The notes: a model not told the origin generated them from the letters alone. Counted from the first letter of the stretch, positions 1 to 9,840 are shown. The stretch is DNA of 64,000 nucleotides from GCA-2746605 sp963710615 (GCA_963710615.1 CAVQBF010000022.1:10788-74787); one strand, 5' to 3'. Program-made: numbers and translations.

Positions 1-1079
1 TTTTAAAATTAATTGACTCTTTAATCATTTTAATAATATTAAAAAAATAAATTAGTACAAAATTGATTTATTGATAGAAGAAGAGAGAAGTTCTCTGAGA
101 CATCCTATAAAACATTATCTGGCAGTAAGCCCATATCCATTGCTTATGAAGAAGATAGTAACATGAATCTCCTAGCGAATCAGTGTTAATAAGGCTCTGA
201 CTCCTCGCAGAGATCATCGAAAGAACATCTTCTAATAGCTCAAATGAACTTCCTTCCTCTGTGAGGCGGTTACCCATGTTGCTTTTAAGCTTGTCTGTTT
301 AGGAGCAGTATTGAATGGATTTAAAGGATAATGGCTATAAAAGTATTTAAAATCTGTATCAAGGATTTGGGTCCCATACACCCACCTCCCGGGTCAGAAA
401 CCTAGGTCATCGAATAAAAGTAAAAACGGTGCTGAATTCTTCGCTCAAAAGTGGGTCCCTAACTAGCGGTGAATCCAGAAACAAAAATTTTTTTCTGGCA
501 ATTTTAAAAGTAAAAATCTAAGTGAAAAAAGTAAGCCTCCGTCAGAGGTCCACTTCATGTTACCTTTGTTCTCAAAATTATTGACAATAGTAAAAATTCA
601 ATACTGAAAATATTAACTTAATTTTGTTCAAGAGATTCATTTAGTGATTCGAATAAATAGGATTATCGCAATTTGATTTACATAGGGTATACCATTAAAC
701 ATTTATTGGATACTAATTACTTACAGAGCATAAAGATGTTTATGCCTTAGAGTTTGAAGACTTCTGTTTCATATAATTTACTAACTGATGTAATGAAATA
801 AAAATTATCGAAAACAACGAAGTAATTATATAATGTACAGTACTAATTCCATTTTTTTGGGAATAAATTTGATTCAAATTAAAAAGAGAAAATAATAAAC
901 AAAAACACATTTAAGATTATTTGAAATCTTATTAATCTTCAATTCAGTTACTGATACTTTTTCCAATTCACTATGGATGTTTGTCAATCTAAAACGATTT
1001 GTAAAAAAAAGGAGTAGAAACAGTAACAGTTTATCTATCACTATTTTTTTAAGAAAAAAATAATGGGTGAAAAATATTC
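1..1079. other. gene-free leading region
   Basis: No convincing gene was found on either strand. The only open frames are short (about 70 codons), lack ribosome binding sites and resemble nothing I recognise. The part around 360-470 is richer in G and C than its surroundings and may be a remnant of an older gene or mobile element, but I cannot name it. The last bases run into the promoter of the GntR-type regulator. Confidence 0.5.
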
Positions 1080-1108
1080 TTGACACATAAAACTTTATTT
1101 TGTATTAT
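1080..1108 (+). promoter_or_regulatory. promoter of the GntR/LacI regulator
   Basis: A near-consensus sigma-70 promoter: TTGACA at 1080-1085, a 17-base spacer, and TATTAT at 1103-1108. It is placed for transcription of the regulator starting at 1144, giving a predicted start point near 1115 and a short leader. Confidence 0.7.
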
Positions 1109-1119
1109 TGTCTAGACAA
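1108..1119. promoter_or_regulatory. operator, autoregulation of the GntR/LacI regulator
   Basis: TTGTCTAGACAA is a perfect 12-base palindrome that touches the -10 box and covers the predicted transcription start, where a bound repressor would block initiation. Related GTCTA/TAGAC elements lie at 13775-13798 and 21401-21420, so this is probably the operator of the adjacent regulator. Confidence 0.6.
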
Positions 1120-1143
1120 AAGAATGTTATTTGGAAATTCATT

Positions 1144-2247
1144 ATGATAATAGATCGCAATAGTCCCATACCTCAGTATTTTCAACTTCAAAGATGGCTC
1201 GTAGAACAAATTGAACAAGGAGTTTTTAAATCTGGTGATAAAATACCCACAGAAGCAGAATTAGTTCAGATGGCTGGATTGGCTAGGGCTACAATACGTC
1301 AGGCAATTCAAAATCTTGTAAATATGGGTTATTTAATCAGAAAAAGAAAATTAGGAACATTTGTTTTGAATCGGACAATAGATAAAAGTAATAGAAAAAT
1401 AGTTGGATTATTAGTTCCTGATATTAGAATTGGGTACGCTCCTGAACTTGCAAGAGGTGCTGAAGACGAAGCAGCAAATAATAAACAAAGCTTAATTTTG
1501 TGTAATACAGATGATTTATTTATCAAAGCAGAATATCATGCTGATAGACTAATTGAGAACTCAGTTGCTGGTGTAATTTTTGTACCTACTGCTGCATCAG
1601 ATGAAAAAAATAAATTTATTGTAGAAAAGTTTAAAAGTAGAAACATACCTGTTGTACTTGTCGACAGAACAATAAATGGACTAAATATTGATCATGTGAC
1701 TACTGATAACTTCGATGGAGCTTACAAAATAACAGAATATTTGATAAAGAAGGGACACAAAAAAATTGCTATTACCCTAAGCACTCTATTTAGTACTGAA
1801 AGAGAGCGATTAGAGGGTTATAGAAAGGCACTTATTGATAATAAAATTAAAATTGATAAGAATCTAATTTTAACTCATGACGGAAGATATTCTGAAAAGC
1901 CATACATTGAATTCGCTCGTAAATTGTTTAAGCAAAAAGAAAAATTCACAGCAATTTTTGCCGGTCACGATCGTATAGCTTATGTAATTAGTTCATATGC
2001 ACTCAACCATGGGGTAAAAATCCCGGATGAATTGTCAATTGTTGGTTATGATGATCTTCGACCACAAGCTCATCATCAAATTGGTTTAACTACTATGCAT
2101 CAACCTATTTATGAAATGGGGATAGAAAGTATGAAGCTAATTAATATAAGAATGAATGGAAAAGCAAAAGGAGAACAATCCAAATTTCTAAAATCTTATT
2201 TGGTTGAACGAGAATCAGTTTCAAAAAGATTAAGTAGCAAATCCTGA
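1144..2247 (+). CDS. GntR/LacI chimeric transcriptional repressor (AraR-like)
   Basis: A sugar-responsive DNA-binding regulator of 367 residues. Residues about 1-70 are a GntR winged helix-turn-helix (IPQYFQLQRWLVEQI, then PTEAEL and ARATIRQAIQNL). Residues about 88-350 are a LacI/GalR periplasmic-binding-like effector domain (VGLLVPDI; VDRTINGLNIDHVTTDN; GHKKIAI; PDELSIVGYDD). This architecture is that of Bacillus AraR. The reading frame is open back to a TTG at 1108, but that codon lies in the -10 box and operator, so the ATG at 1144 is chosen. It stands at the head of the inositol operon and its likely operators recur before the zinc dehydrogenase and phytase units. The effector is inferred to be inositol or a breakdown product; the sequence does not show which. 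Confidence 0.85.
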   Translation: MIIDRNSPIPQYFQLQRWLVEQIEQGVFKSGDKIPTEAELVQMAGLARATIRQAIQNLVNMGYLIRKRKLGTFVLNRTIDKSNRKIVGLLVPDIRIGYAPELARGAEDEAANNKQSLILCNTDDLFIKAEYHADRLIENSVAGVIFVPTAASDEKNKFIVEKFKSRNIPVVLVDRTINGLNIDHVTTDNFDGAYKITEYLIKKGHKKIAITLSTLFSTERERLEGYRKALIDNKIKIDKNLILTHDGRYSEKPYIEFARKLFKQKEKFTAIFAGHDRIAYVISSYALNHGVKIPDELSIVGYDDLRPQAHHQIGLTTMHQPIYEMGIESMKLINIRMNGKAKGEQSKFLKSYLVERESVSKRLSSKS

Positions 2248-2370
2248 TTAAGAAGTGAATAATTAACTTTGTTGAAAAAGAATACTCTTAATTTCAGAAA
2301 ATTTAATAAACCGATAAAAAGAATAGTTTATACTCTTAAAATAAAGATTGAGTAACTAAAAAGGATATAT

Positions 2371-3384
2371 ATGAAAAAGAAAATTAAAGTCGGTCTTATT
2401 GGTACAGGTAGACTAGGAAATATGTATGCGGAATTCCTTACTACAAGAGTTGTTAAAGCAGATCTTGTTGCTGTTGCAGATATTATTCCTGAAAGAGCAA
2501 AAGATTGTGCAAAAAAATTTGATATAGAAAAAACTTATTTTAGTCATCAAGAGATTAATGACGATAAAAGCTTAGATGCTGTTATTATTACTGCCACAAC
2601 GTCGAACCACAAAGAAATAGTTATCGATGCTGCTGAAAAAGGTAAACCAATATTTTGTGAAAAACCTATGTCGCTTGACCTTGATGATGCTCGGGCAATG
2701 CAATCATCAATTCACCAACATGGAATTTTTTACCAGCAAGGTTATATGAGACGTTTTGACACAGGGTTTGCAGAGGCAAAAAGAAAAATTGAAAGTGGTA
2801 TTATCGGAACACCAGTTGTATTCAGGGGTTCTTCAAGAGATCCTTATTTACCAACCCTCGAATACCTTTATCCACATAACAGCGGAGGTCAAATACTAGA
2901 TCAGGCAGTGCATGATATTGACATTGCCAGATGGTACATGGGTGATATATCAACTGTTTATTCTATTGGGGGTGTTTTAGCTTTCCCTGAAGCAGCTAAA
3001 GCCGGCGACACAGATAATGTAATAATGGCAATGAAGTTTGAGAATGGATGCTTAGGTGAAATTGACATTAGCCGAAATGGGGTATATGGTTATGACATAA
3101 GAGCCGAAGTGTTAGGTACAAAAGGGGCTCTGAAAATTGGATATCTTCAAGAAACGCCGATACTTGTTTTAACCACTGAAGGTGTGACACATGACGTTGT
3201 ACCATATTTCCCTGAGAGATTTTGTGATGCTTATGTCACACAGCTAAATGATTTTCTAAGTAATCTTGAGACTGGATCTCATCCAATGATAACGATAGAT
3301 GATGGTATTGCCGGTATTCAAGTAGCGATTGCTGCTACAGATTCGCTTAAAAAAGGCACTGTTGTAAATGTAAAAGATTATTGA
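2371..3384 (+). CDS. iolG: inositol 2-dehydrogenase (Gfo/Idh/MocA family)
   Basis: Predicted to oxidise myo-inositol to scyllo-inosose with NAD+ in the cytoplasm. The 337-residue length is normal for IolG. Residues about 5-20 form the Rossmann nucleotide-binding turn (VGLIGTGRLGN), followed by the EKPM motif near residue 96 that holds the nicotinamide lysine, and by DQAVHDIDIARW near residue 175 with the catalytic Asp/His pair. A ribosome binding site (AAAAAGGA) precedes the ATG. It begins a run of four catabolic genes (iolG, iolM, iolN, iolO) matching the Thermotoga maritima inositol pathway, which makes inositol the likeliest substrate among those known for this broad family. Confidence 0.85.
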   Translation: MKKKIKVGLIGTGRLGNMYAEFLTTRVVKADLVAVADIIPERAKDCAKKFDIEKTYFSHQEINDDKSLDAVIITATTSNHKEIVIDAAEKGKPIFCEKPMSLDLDDARAMQSSIHQHGIFYQQGYMRRFDTGFAEAKRKIESGIIGTPVVFRGSSRDPYLPTLEYLYPHNSGGQILDQAVHDIDIARWYMGDISTVYSIGGVLAFPEAAKAGDTDNVIMAMKFENGCLGEIDISRNGVYGYDIRAEVLGTKGALKIGYLQETPILVLTTEGVTHDVVPYFPERFCDAYVTQLNDFLSNLETGSHPMITIDDGIAGIQVAIAATDSLKKGTVVNVKDY

Positions 3385-3418
3385 AATATATTTTTGATTA
3401 ACACTAAAAGGAGCAAAA

Positions 3419-4606
3419 ATGAAAACAGTAGAATTATATGCTGAATGGGATCCGAAACCAGATTTTGTACTTGGTCAAAAGGATATTGAAGGCAAACTGA
3501 CTTATTTAGGAAGTAAAGTTTGGCGTAACCCAGAAATTAGAACTGTTGATAAAGAAATTGGTGAACCGGGTCCGACAGAAGTTTTAATAGAAGTGATGGC
3601 TTGTGGTATTTGTGGAAGTGATGTCCATATGTACCAAACTAGTGAGGATGGCTATATTTACTATCCTGGATTAACTGCGTTTCCTTCAACATTGGGTCAT
3701 GAGTTTTCAGGAAAGGTGGTTAGTGCCGGCGAAGAGGCATACAATAAAAGGACTAACAAAAAATTTGAAGTTGGCGAAGCAGTTTGTTCCGAGGAAATGG
3801 TTTGGTGTGGTAACTGCAGACCATGTGCTGATGGGTTCCCTAATCACTGCGAGAGACTTCAAGAAATTGGTTTCTCTATAGATGGAGCCTATGCAAAGTA
3901 TATAATTGTTGATGCAAGATATTTATGGAGCATTGAAGGCTTTAGAAAATTATTTGGTGAAGAAAAAATGTATTTACTAGGTAGTTTGGTTGAGCCTACA
4001 TCTGTTGCATATAATGCAGTAATTGAAAGGGGAGGCGGAATTCGTCCTGGAGAAAATGTATTGATTATGGGTGCTGGACCTGTTGGCGCTGCAGCCTGTG
4101 CAATTCTAAGAAGAGCTGGTGCAAATGCTGTTATTTTATCAGAACCATCCGCATCTCGAAGAGATATGGGACTTGAAATTGGTGCTACTCATGTGATTAA
4201 TCCAACAAATGAAAATGTTGCTGATAAAGTATTAGAAATTACTGAAGGTCATGGAGTTGGTTTAATTTTGGAAGCAACAGGATTGCCAAGTGTTGTTTGG
4301 AAAGATGTAGAAAAAATCATTTGGGAAGGAAGAGCTGTAAATACTACAGTTGTTGTTGTTGCAAGGGCAGATGATAGAATCCCTCTAAATGGTGAAGTTT
4401 TGCAAGTTCGTCGGGCAGAAGTTATTGGAGCCCAGGGACATTCGGGACATGGTACATTTCCTAATGTAATTAGTTGTATTTCTTCTGGAATGGATGTTTC
4501 ACCAATGATAACAAAAACAATTTCACTAGATGAAGTAGAAGAGAATTTAACAAAACTTCAAACCGATAGAGATGATGTAAAAATCACAATTACAAATTTT
4601 GAATAA
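3419..4606 (+). CDS. iolM: scyllo-inosose 3-dehydrogenase-like zinc alcohol dehydrogenase
   Basis: A medium-chain zinc dehydrogenase of 395 residues, longer than most because of an N-terminal extension of about 45 residues. Catalytic zinc ligands are visible in CGICGSDVH and GHEFSG, a structural-zinc cysteine cluster in WCGNCRPCADGFPNHC, and the NAD-binding turn in MGAGPVGAAA. In Thermotoga the homologous enzyme (IolM, TM0412) oxidises scyllo-inosose to 3-dehydro-scyllo-inosose; the long N-terminus and the neighbours iolG, iolN and iolO support that role here. The gene lies 34 bases after iolG with a good AAAGGAG ribosome binding site. Confidence 0.8.
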   Translation: MKTVELYAEWDPKPDFVLGQKDIEGKLTYLGSKVWRNPEIRTVDKEIGEPGPTEVLIEVMACGICGSDVHMYQTSEDGYIYYPGLTAFPSTLGHEFSGKVVSAGEEAYNKRTNKKFEVGEAVCSEEMVWCGNCRPCADGFPNHCERLQEIGFSIDGAYAKYIIVDARYLWSIEGFRKLFGEEKMYLLGSLVEPTSVAYNAVIERGGGIRPGENVLIMGAGPVGAAACAILRRAGANAVILSEPSASRRDMGLEIGATHVINPTNENVADKVLEITEGHGVGLILEATGLPSVVWKDVEKIIWEGRAVNTTVVVVARADDRIPLNGEVLQVRRAEVIGAQGHSGHGTFPNVISCISSGMDVSPMITKTISLDEVEENLTKLQTDRDDVKITITNFE

Positions 4607-4632
4607 CCTAACATATATTAAAGGAGGCTTTA

Positions 4633-5727
4633 ATGACTAAGTGGATAAAAGCAGATAGAGGAGATATACTTTTTGAGGATACAAGTGTTGGTAGATTAAA
4701 GAAAAAAATCTGGGATGCTAGCGATGAAGAAATTGATAAAATTTTAGCTGATTATGAAATCCCTTCACCCTCTGAGTTATCTAAAAAGGGCAGCTACATT
4801 CAAACAACAATTCGTAAAGATGTCGTTGAAAACCGGAAAAAAAATGATGTGCTTTTTATACCAATTGGCTGTACCGAACTGCATGGATTACACACAGTAA
4901 CTGCACTCGATACATTGATGGTAACCCAAATCCTTGAAGGTGTTCGTCGTTATACAGCAAAGAAAGGCGCCCCTTGCAACTTAACTTGGACTCCATTGAA
5001 TTTCGGTGGTCATCCTCATCATCACGTTGGTATGCCGGGAACTATTCATCTTGAAGACGAAGTTGTAAAAAAAATACTGATAGATGTAATGGTAGGTTTT
5101 TGGAATGATGGTTTTAGAAAAATTATACTAGTAAACAACCATGGTCATTCATGGCTATTGGAAGCTGCAATTCAAGAATTACAGAAAACTTGGAATCTAC
5201 CAGGAATATTTAGGACACTTGATTGGCATAGAGCTATAAGGGAGTTCTTCCGAACAAAAGATAGAGGTGGGGATTGGGATGATAACTTTGTTCATGCCGA
5301 TGAGGCTGAAACATCTGTACTTCTTTTATTAGCTAATGAACTTGTCGAAATGAATTATGCTGAAGAAACTGAAGTCCCATCTTATCTTCCAGACGGGCAT
5401 TTCGATAAAGCAGTTGATCCTTTTGGAAGACCATCCCGATGGTCAGAAGGTCAAGGTCACTTTCCAACAGAAATGGGTTCAATCCCTGAAGGTGTTGTTG
5501 GACGACCAACAATTGGTACTGCTGAAAAAGCAAAGAGGACTATTGCAGCAATCCTTTCATATTTGACCTTAGTCCATGATGAAATACATGAAGCATATCC
5601 GTCCGGTAAAGTACCACCAATTGAAAATACTACAATGCGTACAACAAAAGAAATGGAACCATATATGAAAGAGCCATTTACTGAAGGATGGAGACCGATT
5701 TATTCAATTAATAAGATGGGATTATAA
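4633..5727 (+). CDS. iolN: 3-dehydro-scyllo-inosose hydrolase (creatininase family)
   Basis: A creatininase-superfamily metal hydrolase of 364 residues. The family's metal-binding pattern is visible: IGCTELHGLHTVTALDT near residues 78-94, GGHPHHHVGMPGTIHL near 117-133, and VNNHGHSW near 168-175. In the Thermotoga pathway the homologue IolN (TM0413) opens the ring of the diketo-inositol to give 5-keto-L-gluconate. Creatininase and mycofactocin-maturation members look similar, but the position between iolM and iolO, two bases from the latter, decides the call. It has a strong AAAGGAGG ribosome binding site. Confidence 0.8.
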   Translation: MTKWIKADRGDILFEDTSVGRLKKKIWDASDEEIDKILADYEIPSPSELSKKGSYIQTTIRKDVVENRKKNDVLFIPIGCTELHGLHTVTALDTLMVTQILEGVRRYTAKKGAPCNLTWTPLNFGGHPHHHVGMPGTIHLEDEVVKKILIDVMVGFWNDGFRKIILVNNHGHSWLLEAAIQELQKTWNLPGIFRTLDWHRAIREFFRTKDRGGDWDDNFVHADEAETSVLLLLANELVEMNYAEETEVPSYLPDGHFDKAVDPFGRPSRWSEGQGHFPTEMGSIPEGVVGRPTIGTAEKAKRTIAAILSYLTLVHDEIHEAYPSGKVPPIENTTMRTTKEMEPYMKEPFTEGWRPIYSINKMGL

Positions 5728-5729
5728 AA

Positions 5730-6533
5730 ATGAAATTAAGTATAGTTCTTTCAACACAGCCTGCATCATTTTCTGCATTAGCATACAAAGGCAACATCGA
5801 AGAGAATATTGCTCATATCAAAGAACTCGGTTATGATGGTGTTGAATTAGCTGTACGAAATCCGAATGAGTTGGATGTTGAATATGTTAAATCATTGGTA
5901 GTGACTAATAACTTGACGGTTCCTGCGATTGGAACCGGTCAAGCTTTTGGAGAAGAGGGTCTTTCCTTTACGAGTGATGATTCCTCCGTTAGGGAGAAAG
6001 CTATACACAGAATAAAAGATCAAATAACATTGGCTAAAAAGTTTGGTGCTGTTGTTATAATTGGACTTGTTCGTGGTATTGTATCAAAAGATGCCGATAA
6101 AACTGAAGCTTATATTAACATGTCAGCTGCATTTAATGAATGTGCCTCATTTGATAGTAATGTAAAAATCGTAATTGAGCCGATTAACCGATATGAAACA
6201 AATTTATTGAATACTGTATCTGAAACTCTCCAATTTATTGAAGAACTTGGTAAACCAAATGTTGGTATTCTGCTTGATACATTCCACATGAATATTGAAG
6301 AACCAAGTATTATTGAAAGTATTAAAGTGGCGAAGGATAAAATCTTTCATTTTCATGTAGCGGATTCGAATCGTTGGCATCCAGGTGCAGGACATATCGA
6401 TTTCTATGAAATTTACGAAACGCTTCAGAAAGTAAATTACGACGGGTTCGTTTCTGCGGAAATTTTACCGAAGCCCAATTCTGATATTGCCGCAGCAAAT
6501 AATATTAGTTATTTGAGAGATATTTTCAAATAA
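5730..6533 (+). CDS. iolO: 5-keto-L-gluconate epimerase (AP endonuclease-2-like TIM barrel)
   Basis: A 267-residue xylose-isomerase-like TIM-barrel protein. The metal-ligand positions of the family can be followed: IEPINRYE (Glu), LLDTFHM (Asp, His), FHVADSNRWHPGAGHIDF (His, Asp, Arg, His) and SAEI (Glu) near the C-terminus. In Thermotoga, IolO (TM0416) epimerises 5-keto-L-gluconate to D-tagaturonate. The product would be the substrate of the UxaE homologue encoded at 22637. It starts two bases after iolN, so the two are surely co-transcribed and probably translationally coupled. Confidence 0.8.
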   Translation: MKLSIVLSTQPASFSALAYKGNIEENIAHIKELGYDGVELAVRNPNELDVEYVKSLVVTNNLTVPAIGTGQAFGEEGLSFTSDDSSVREKAIHRIKDQITLAKKFGAVVIIGLVRGIVSKDADKTEAYINMSAAFNECASFDSNVKIVIEPINRYETNLLNTVSETLQFIEELGKPNVGILLDTFHMNIEEPSIIESIKVAKDKIFHFHVADSNRWHPGAGHIDFYEIYETLQKVNYDGFVSAEILPKPNSDIAAANNISYLRDIFK

Positions 6534-6605
6534 AGTGATGAATTGAGATAGATCATTTGTTATTTGAAGGACAGAGATAATTTAAAGTTATTTGAGGATT
6601 ACATA

Positions 6606-7346
6606 ATGATCCGAAATCTATTTTTATTCTACAGATGTATTGCCATAATAAGTATTATCATTCTTACGGCAAACTCATTATTTTCTCAAGGTAGTCCTCC
6701 ACTTTTAGTCGATGATACCGGTACTCCCGGTGATGGAAATTGGGAAATAAACTTGGTTGCATCTCTCGAGCACTCGGATATGGTCGATGAATGGGAAGCA
6801 CCCTTGTTTGATATTAATTACGGTGTTGGTGAGCGTTTACAACTCAAAGTAGAAACTCCTTATTTAATCAACAAGGAAGAAAATAGCAAAGCTGAAATGG
6901 GTTTTGAAGGGCTAAAGTTTGGTGTGAAATATAGATTTTATGGTTCTGATGGTGAAGGAACTAGTATCTCTTGCTATCCACAAATATTCTCTAATTTTAA
7001 TAATAATGATGAATTAGAATTATTTCTACCTGTTGAGTGTCATATTCAATTTGAAGAAATAGGTTTGACAGGAGAAATTGGTCACGGCTGGATTGGAAAT
7101 TGTTCTGAAATATGGGAAACTGGTATTGGCTTTGGCTATCATTATCGGGATACGGAATTTCTTTTTGAATGGCATTCAGGTTTTGGTTCAATTTTATTTG
7201 AATTATCTGAGCCAATGGTAAACTTTGGTTTTGTGTGGGATTGGATGGAAAGTTCATCATTGATGTTTTCAATTGCAAAAGGTATTCATAACAAAAAAGA
7301 TGAAACCAATCTATGGAGTTTAGGTGGAGTTCAGTTTTTGCTTTGA
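6606..7346 (+). CDS. outer-membrane beta-barrel protein of unknown substrate
   Basis: A 246-residue protein with a signal peptide (hydrophobic residues about 6-24, ending NSLFSQ) and a series of alternating amphipathic strands with aromatic girdles, ending in FLL as outer-membrane barrels do. The opening (PPLLVDDTGTPGDGNWEIN) resembles the Phenol_MetA_deg/transporter group of small barrels. The open frame reaches back to 6564, but the ATG at 6606 gives a clean signal peptide. It sits between iolO and the ABC importer, so it may be the pore through which inositol crosses the outer membrane; that is inferred from position. Confidence 0.6.
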   Translation: MIRNLFLFYRCIAIISIIILTANSLFSQGSPPLLVDDTGTPGDGNWEINLVASLEHSDMVDEWEAPLFDINYGVGERLQLKVETPYLINKEENSKAEMGFEGLKFGVKYRFYGSDGEGTSISCYPQIFSNFNNNDELELFLPVECHIQFEEIGLTGEIGHGWIGNCSEIWETGIGFGYHYRDTEFLFEWHSGFGSILFELSEPMVNFGFVWDWMESSSLMFSIAKGIHNKKDETNLWSLGGVQFLL

Positions 7347-7383
7347 TGAAGAATATTCTAACTAACAATACAAGTTATATAAG

Positions 7384-8889
7384 TTGATAGGTAACGAAAA
7401 AATATTAGAAATAGAAGATGTAACGAAATCCTTTCCAGGTGTTGTTGCTCTTAATAAAATCAATTTCGAATTGATCAAAGGTGAAGTACATGTTTTACTT
7501 GGCGAAAACGGAGCTGGTAAATCAACCCTAGTCAAAATTCTAAGCGGTGCATATTCAAAAGACTCCGGTGCAATATATATAAACAACAAAAAAATAGAGA
7601 TTAAAAATCCAAAACATGCTCAAGAAATAGGGATCGGGGTTATTTATCAAGAACTAAATCTGATCCCATATTTATCTGTTGCTGAGAATATATTTTTAGG
7701 AAGGGAATTTGCTAGCTCAATCGGTATTATTGACAGCCAAAAAATATTTAAAGAAGCGAAAAAATTATTGGATGAACTTAAGGTGGATATTAATCCCAAT
7801 GCCTTAGTATCTACATTAGGTACAGCGCAACAGCAAATGGTTGAAATTGCAAAAGCACTTTCGCTTAATTCCAAAATACTGATAATGGATGAGCCTACTT
7901 CATCTCTGACTAAGAATGAAATTAGACAACTCTTTTTAACTATTGAAAGGTTAAAACGAAAAGGTGTAACAATAATATATATATCTCACCGTTTGGAAGA
8001 GATCTTTGAAATTGGCGATAGAGTAACCGTATTGAGGGATGGAAATTACGTAGATACAAAAATAATAGCAGAAACTGATCAAAGCAGTTTAATCAAAATG
8101 ATGGTCAACCGGGAGTTGAAGGATCATTATCCTAAAAGAAAAGCGACTGTTGGTAAAGAACTGTTGCGCATAGATAAATTAAGCACCGATGAACTATTAA
8201 GAAATATTTCTTTCCATTTGAACGAGGGTGAAATTCTCGGAATTTATGGTTTACTTGGTTCCGGCAGAACTGAGCTTGCAAGAGTAATTTTTGGAGCCGA
8301 TAATTGTGAAACTGGTGAAATTTTTGTAAGTAGTAAATTAACAAAAATAAACTCACCGGCAAAAGCAATCAAAAAAAGTATCGGATTCCTAACAGAAGAT
8401 AGAAAAACTCAAGGTTTGATATTGGATCTTTGTGTAAAAGATAATATATGCATTACCTCGCTGGATGAACTTTCTAAGTTTGGAGTCATTCATTATAAAA
8501 GTGAGATGCAAGTATCAGATAAATATGTTAAGGAATTGAAAATTAAAACTACCGGAAGTCATCAAGTTGTTAGAAGTTTGAGTGGGGGCAACCAACAGAA
8601 AGTTGTTTTTGCTAAATGGCTTAATACAAATGCGAAAATTTTCATTTTCGATGAACCAACTCGCGGAATTGATATAGGTGCAAAACAAGAAATTTACGAG
8701 TTGATGAATCGACTCACAGATAAAGGCTGTGGAATAATTATGATTTCATCTGAACTACCAGAGATTTTGGGCATGAGTGATAGAATTTTGGTTATGTATA
8801 ATGGTGAAATAACTGCGGAATTGGAAAACGAAAATTTATCTCAAGAAATTTTATTGAGTTCCGCCATTGGAGAAGTTTATGCAAATTAA
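7384..8889 (+). CDS. sugar/inositol ABC transporter ATP-binding protein (two ABC domains)
   Basis: A 501-residue RbsA/MglA-type ATPase with two tandem ABC domains. In the first are Walker A GENGAGKST near residue 40, the signature TLGTAQQQMVEIAKAL and Walker B ILIMDEPTSS. The second has the degenerate Walker A GLLGSGRTE, signature SLSGGNQQKVVFAKWL and Walker B FIFDEPTRG. It would energise uptake through the permease that overlaps its 3' end. No ATG fits, so the start is a TTG. Family members move ribose, xylose, galactose or inositol; the operon points to inositol, as in the Thermotoga InoEFGK system. Confidence 0.85.
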   Translation: MIGNEKILEIEDVTKSFPGVVALNKINFELIKGEVHVLLGENGAGKSTLVKILSGAYSKDSGAIYINNKKIEIKNPKHAQEIGIGVIYQELNLIPYLSVAENIFLGREFASSIGIIDSQKIFKEAKKLLDELKVDINPNALVSTLGTAQQQMVEIAKALSLNSKILIMDEPTSSLTKNEIRQLFLTIERLKRKGVTIIYISHRLEEIFEIGDRVTVLRDGNYVDTKIIAETDQSSLIKMMVNRELKDHYPKRKATVGKELLRIDKLSTDELLRNISFHLNEGEILGIYGLLGSGRTELARVIFGADNCETGEIFVSSKLTKINSPAKAIKKSIGFLTEDRKTQGLILDLCVKDNICITSLDELSKFGVIHYKSEMQVSDKYVKELKIKTTGSHQVVRSLSGGNQQKVVFAKWLNTNAKIFIFDEPTRGIDIGAKQEIYELMNRLTDKGCGIIMISSELPEILGMSDRILVMYNGEITAELENENLSQEILLSSAIGEVYAN

Positions 8890-9826
8890 ATCGATTTGGA
8901 TACATAATGCCCGGCAGTTCGGTACCTTTCTTGGATTGATCGCTATCATTATAATATTTTCCTTTTGGACTCCTTATTTCTTTACAGTTTCAAACCTCTT
9001 AAATGTTGCACAGCAAACTACGATTAATGCAATTATTGCGGTTGGAATGACTTATGTTATAATCACTGCAGGAATTGATCTTTCGGTTGGATCAATTATG
9101 GCATTTTCCGGTGTTGTTCTTGCAAGTTTACTAAAAACAGATCAACCAATTTTAATTGCAATCTTAGGTGGATTATTAGTTGGGGCTGCATGCGGATTAG
9201 TAAACGGTTTACTTATCAGTTATGGTAAACTTCCACCTTTTATTTCAACACTTGGATTAATGAGTGTTGCTCGAGGTGCCGCCTTGCTGTACACAGATGG
9301 AAGACCAGTGTCGGGATTTGATCAAGATTTTAGATTTATTGCAACTGGTGAAATATTTCACATTCCTCTTCCAATAATTATAATGATTATAATATATATG
9401 ATTGGTCACTTTGTTTTAACTAAAACAAAGATAGGAAGATATACCTACGCAACCGGTGGAAATGAGCAAGCCGCTATTCTTTCGGGAGTAAATGTAAAAT
9501 ACATAAAGATCGTTGTGTATTCATTTTGTGGATTATTAAGCGGAGCAGCGGGAGTGCTTTTGACTGCACGTTTAAATTCAGCTCAACCAATTGCAGGTAT
9601 AATGTATGAACTAGATGCAATTGCAGCTGTTGTTATTGGGGGCACAAGTTTAATGGGTGGGGAAGGTAAGTTGACCGGAACACTTATAGGTGCGCTAATA
9701 ATGGGTGTGCTTCGTAATGGTTTAAACTTACTTGATGTATCTTCTTTCATTCAACAAATTGTAATTGGTTCTGTCATTATTTGTGCTGTATTGATTGATA
9801 TGGCATTAAAAAAGAAGCGGACATAA
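8879..9826 (+). CDS. sugar/inositol ABC transporter permease (RbsC-like)
   Basis: An inner-membrane permease of 315 residues with about eight to ten hydrophobic segments and the RbsC/XylH family signatures GMTYVIITAGIDLSVGS, GLLISYGKLPPFISTLG and IAAVVIGGTSLMGGEGK. The ATG at 8879, preceded by GGAGA, is preferred over an upstream TTG; it overlaps the last 11 bases of the ATPase gene, which indicates translational coupling. Only one permease is present, so it probably forms a homodimer as RbsC does. Confidence 0.85.
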   Translation: MQIKSIWIHNARQFGTFLGLIAIIIIFSFWTPYFFTVSNLLNVAQQTTINAIIAVGMTYVIITAGIDLSVGSIMAFSGVVLASLLKTDQPILIAILGGLLVGAACGLVNGLLISYGKLPPFISTLGLMSVARGAALLYTDGRPVSGFDQDFRFIATGEIFHIPLPIIIMIIIYMIGHFVLTKTKIGRYTYATGGNEQAAILSGVNVKYIKIVVYSFCGLLSGAAGVLLTARLNSAQPIAGIMYELDAIAAVVIGGTSLMGGEGKLTGTLIGALIMGVLRNGLNLLDVSSFIQQIVIGSVIICAVLIDMALKKKRT

Positions 9827-9840
9827 TAAGGTGATAGATT

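Noticed and set aside
68..277. Minus-strand open frame of 69 codons in the leading region
   Set aside because: No ribosome binding site, no recognisable motif, and the surrounding sequence looks non-coding; kept only as part of the gene-free region.
360..530. Apparent similarity between about 480-525 and 26324-26385 (AGAAACAAA then a T run then GTAAAATCTA-like text)
   Set aside because: The match is mostly A/T runs with gaps and could arise by chance in AT-rich DNA; not reported as a repeat.
1108..1143. TTG at 1108 as start codon of the GntR/LacI regulator
   Set aside because: The codon lies in the -10 box and operator palindrome, upstream of the expected transcription start; ATG at 1144 is the better start.
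6997..7368. Minus-strand frame of 123 codons opposite the barrel gene
   Set aside because: It is a shadow of the plus-strand barrel gene, which has a signal peptide and a family resemblance.
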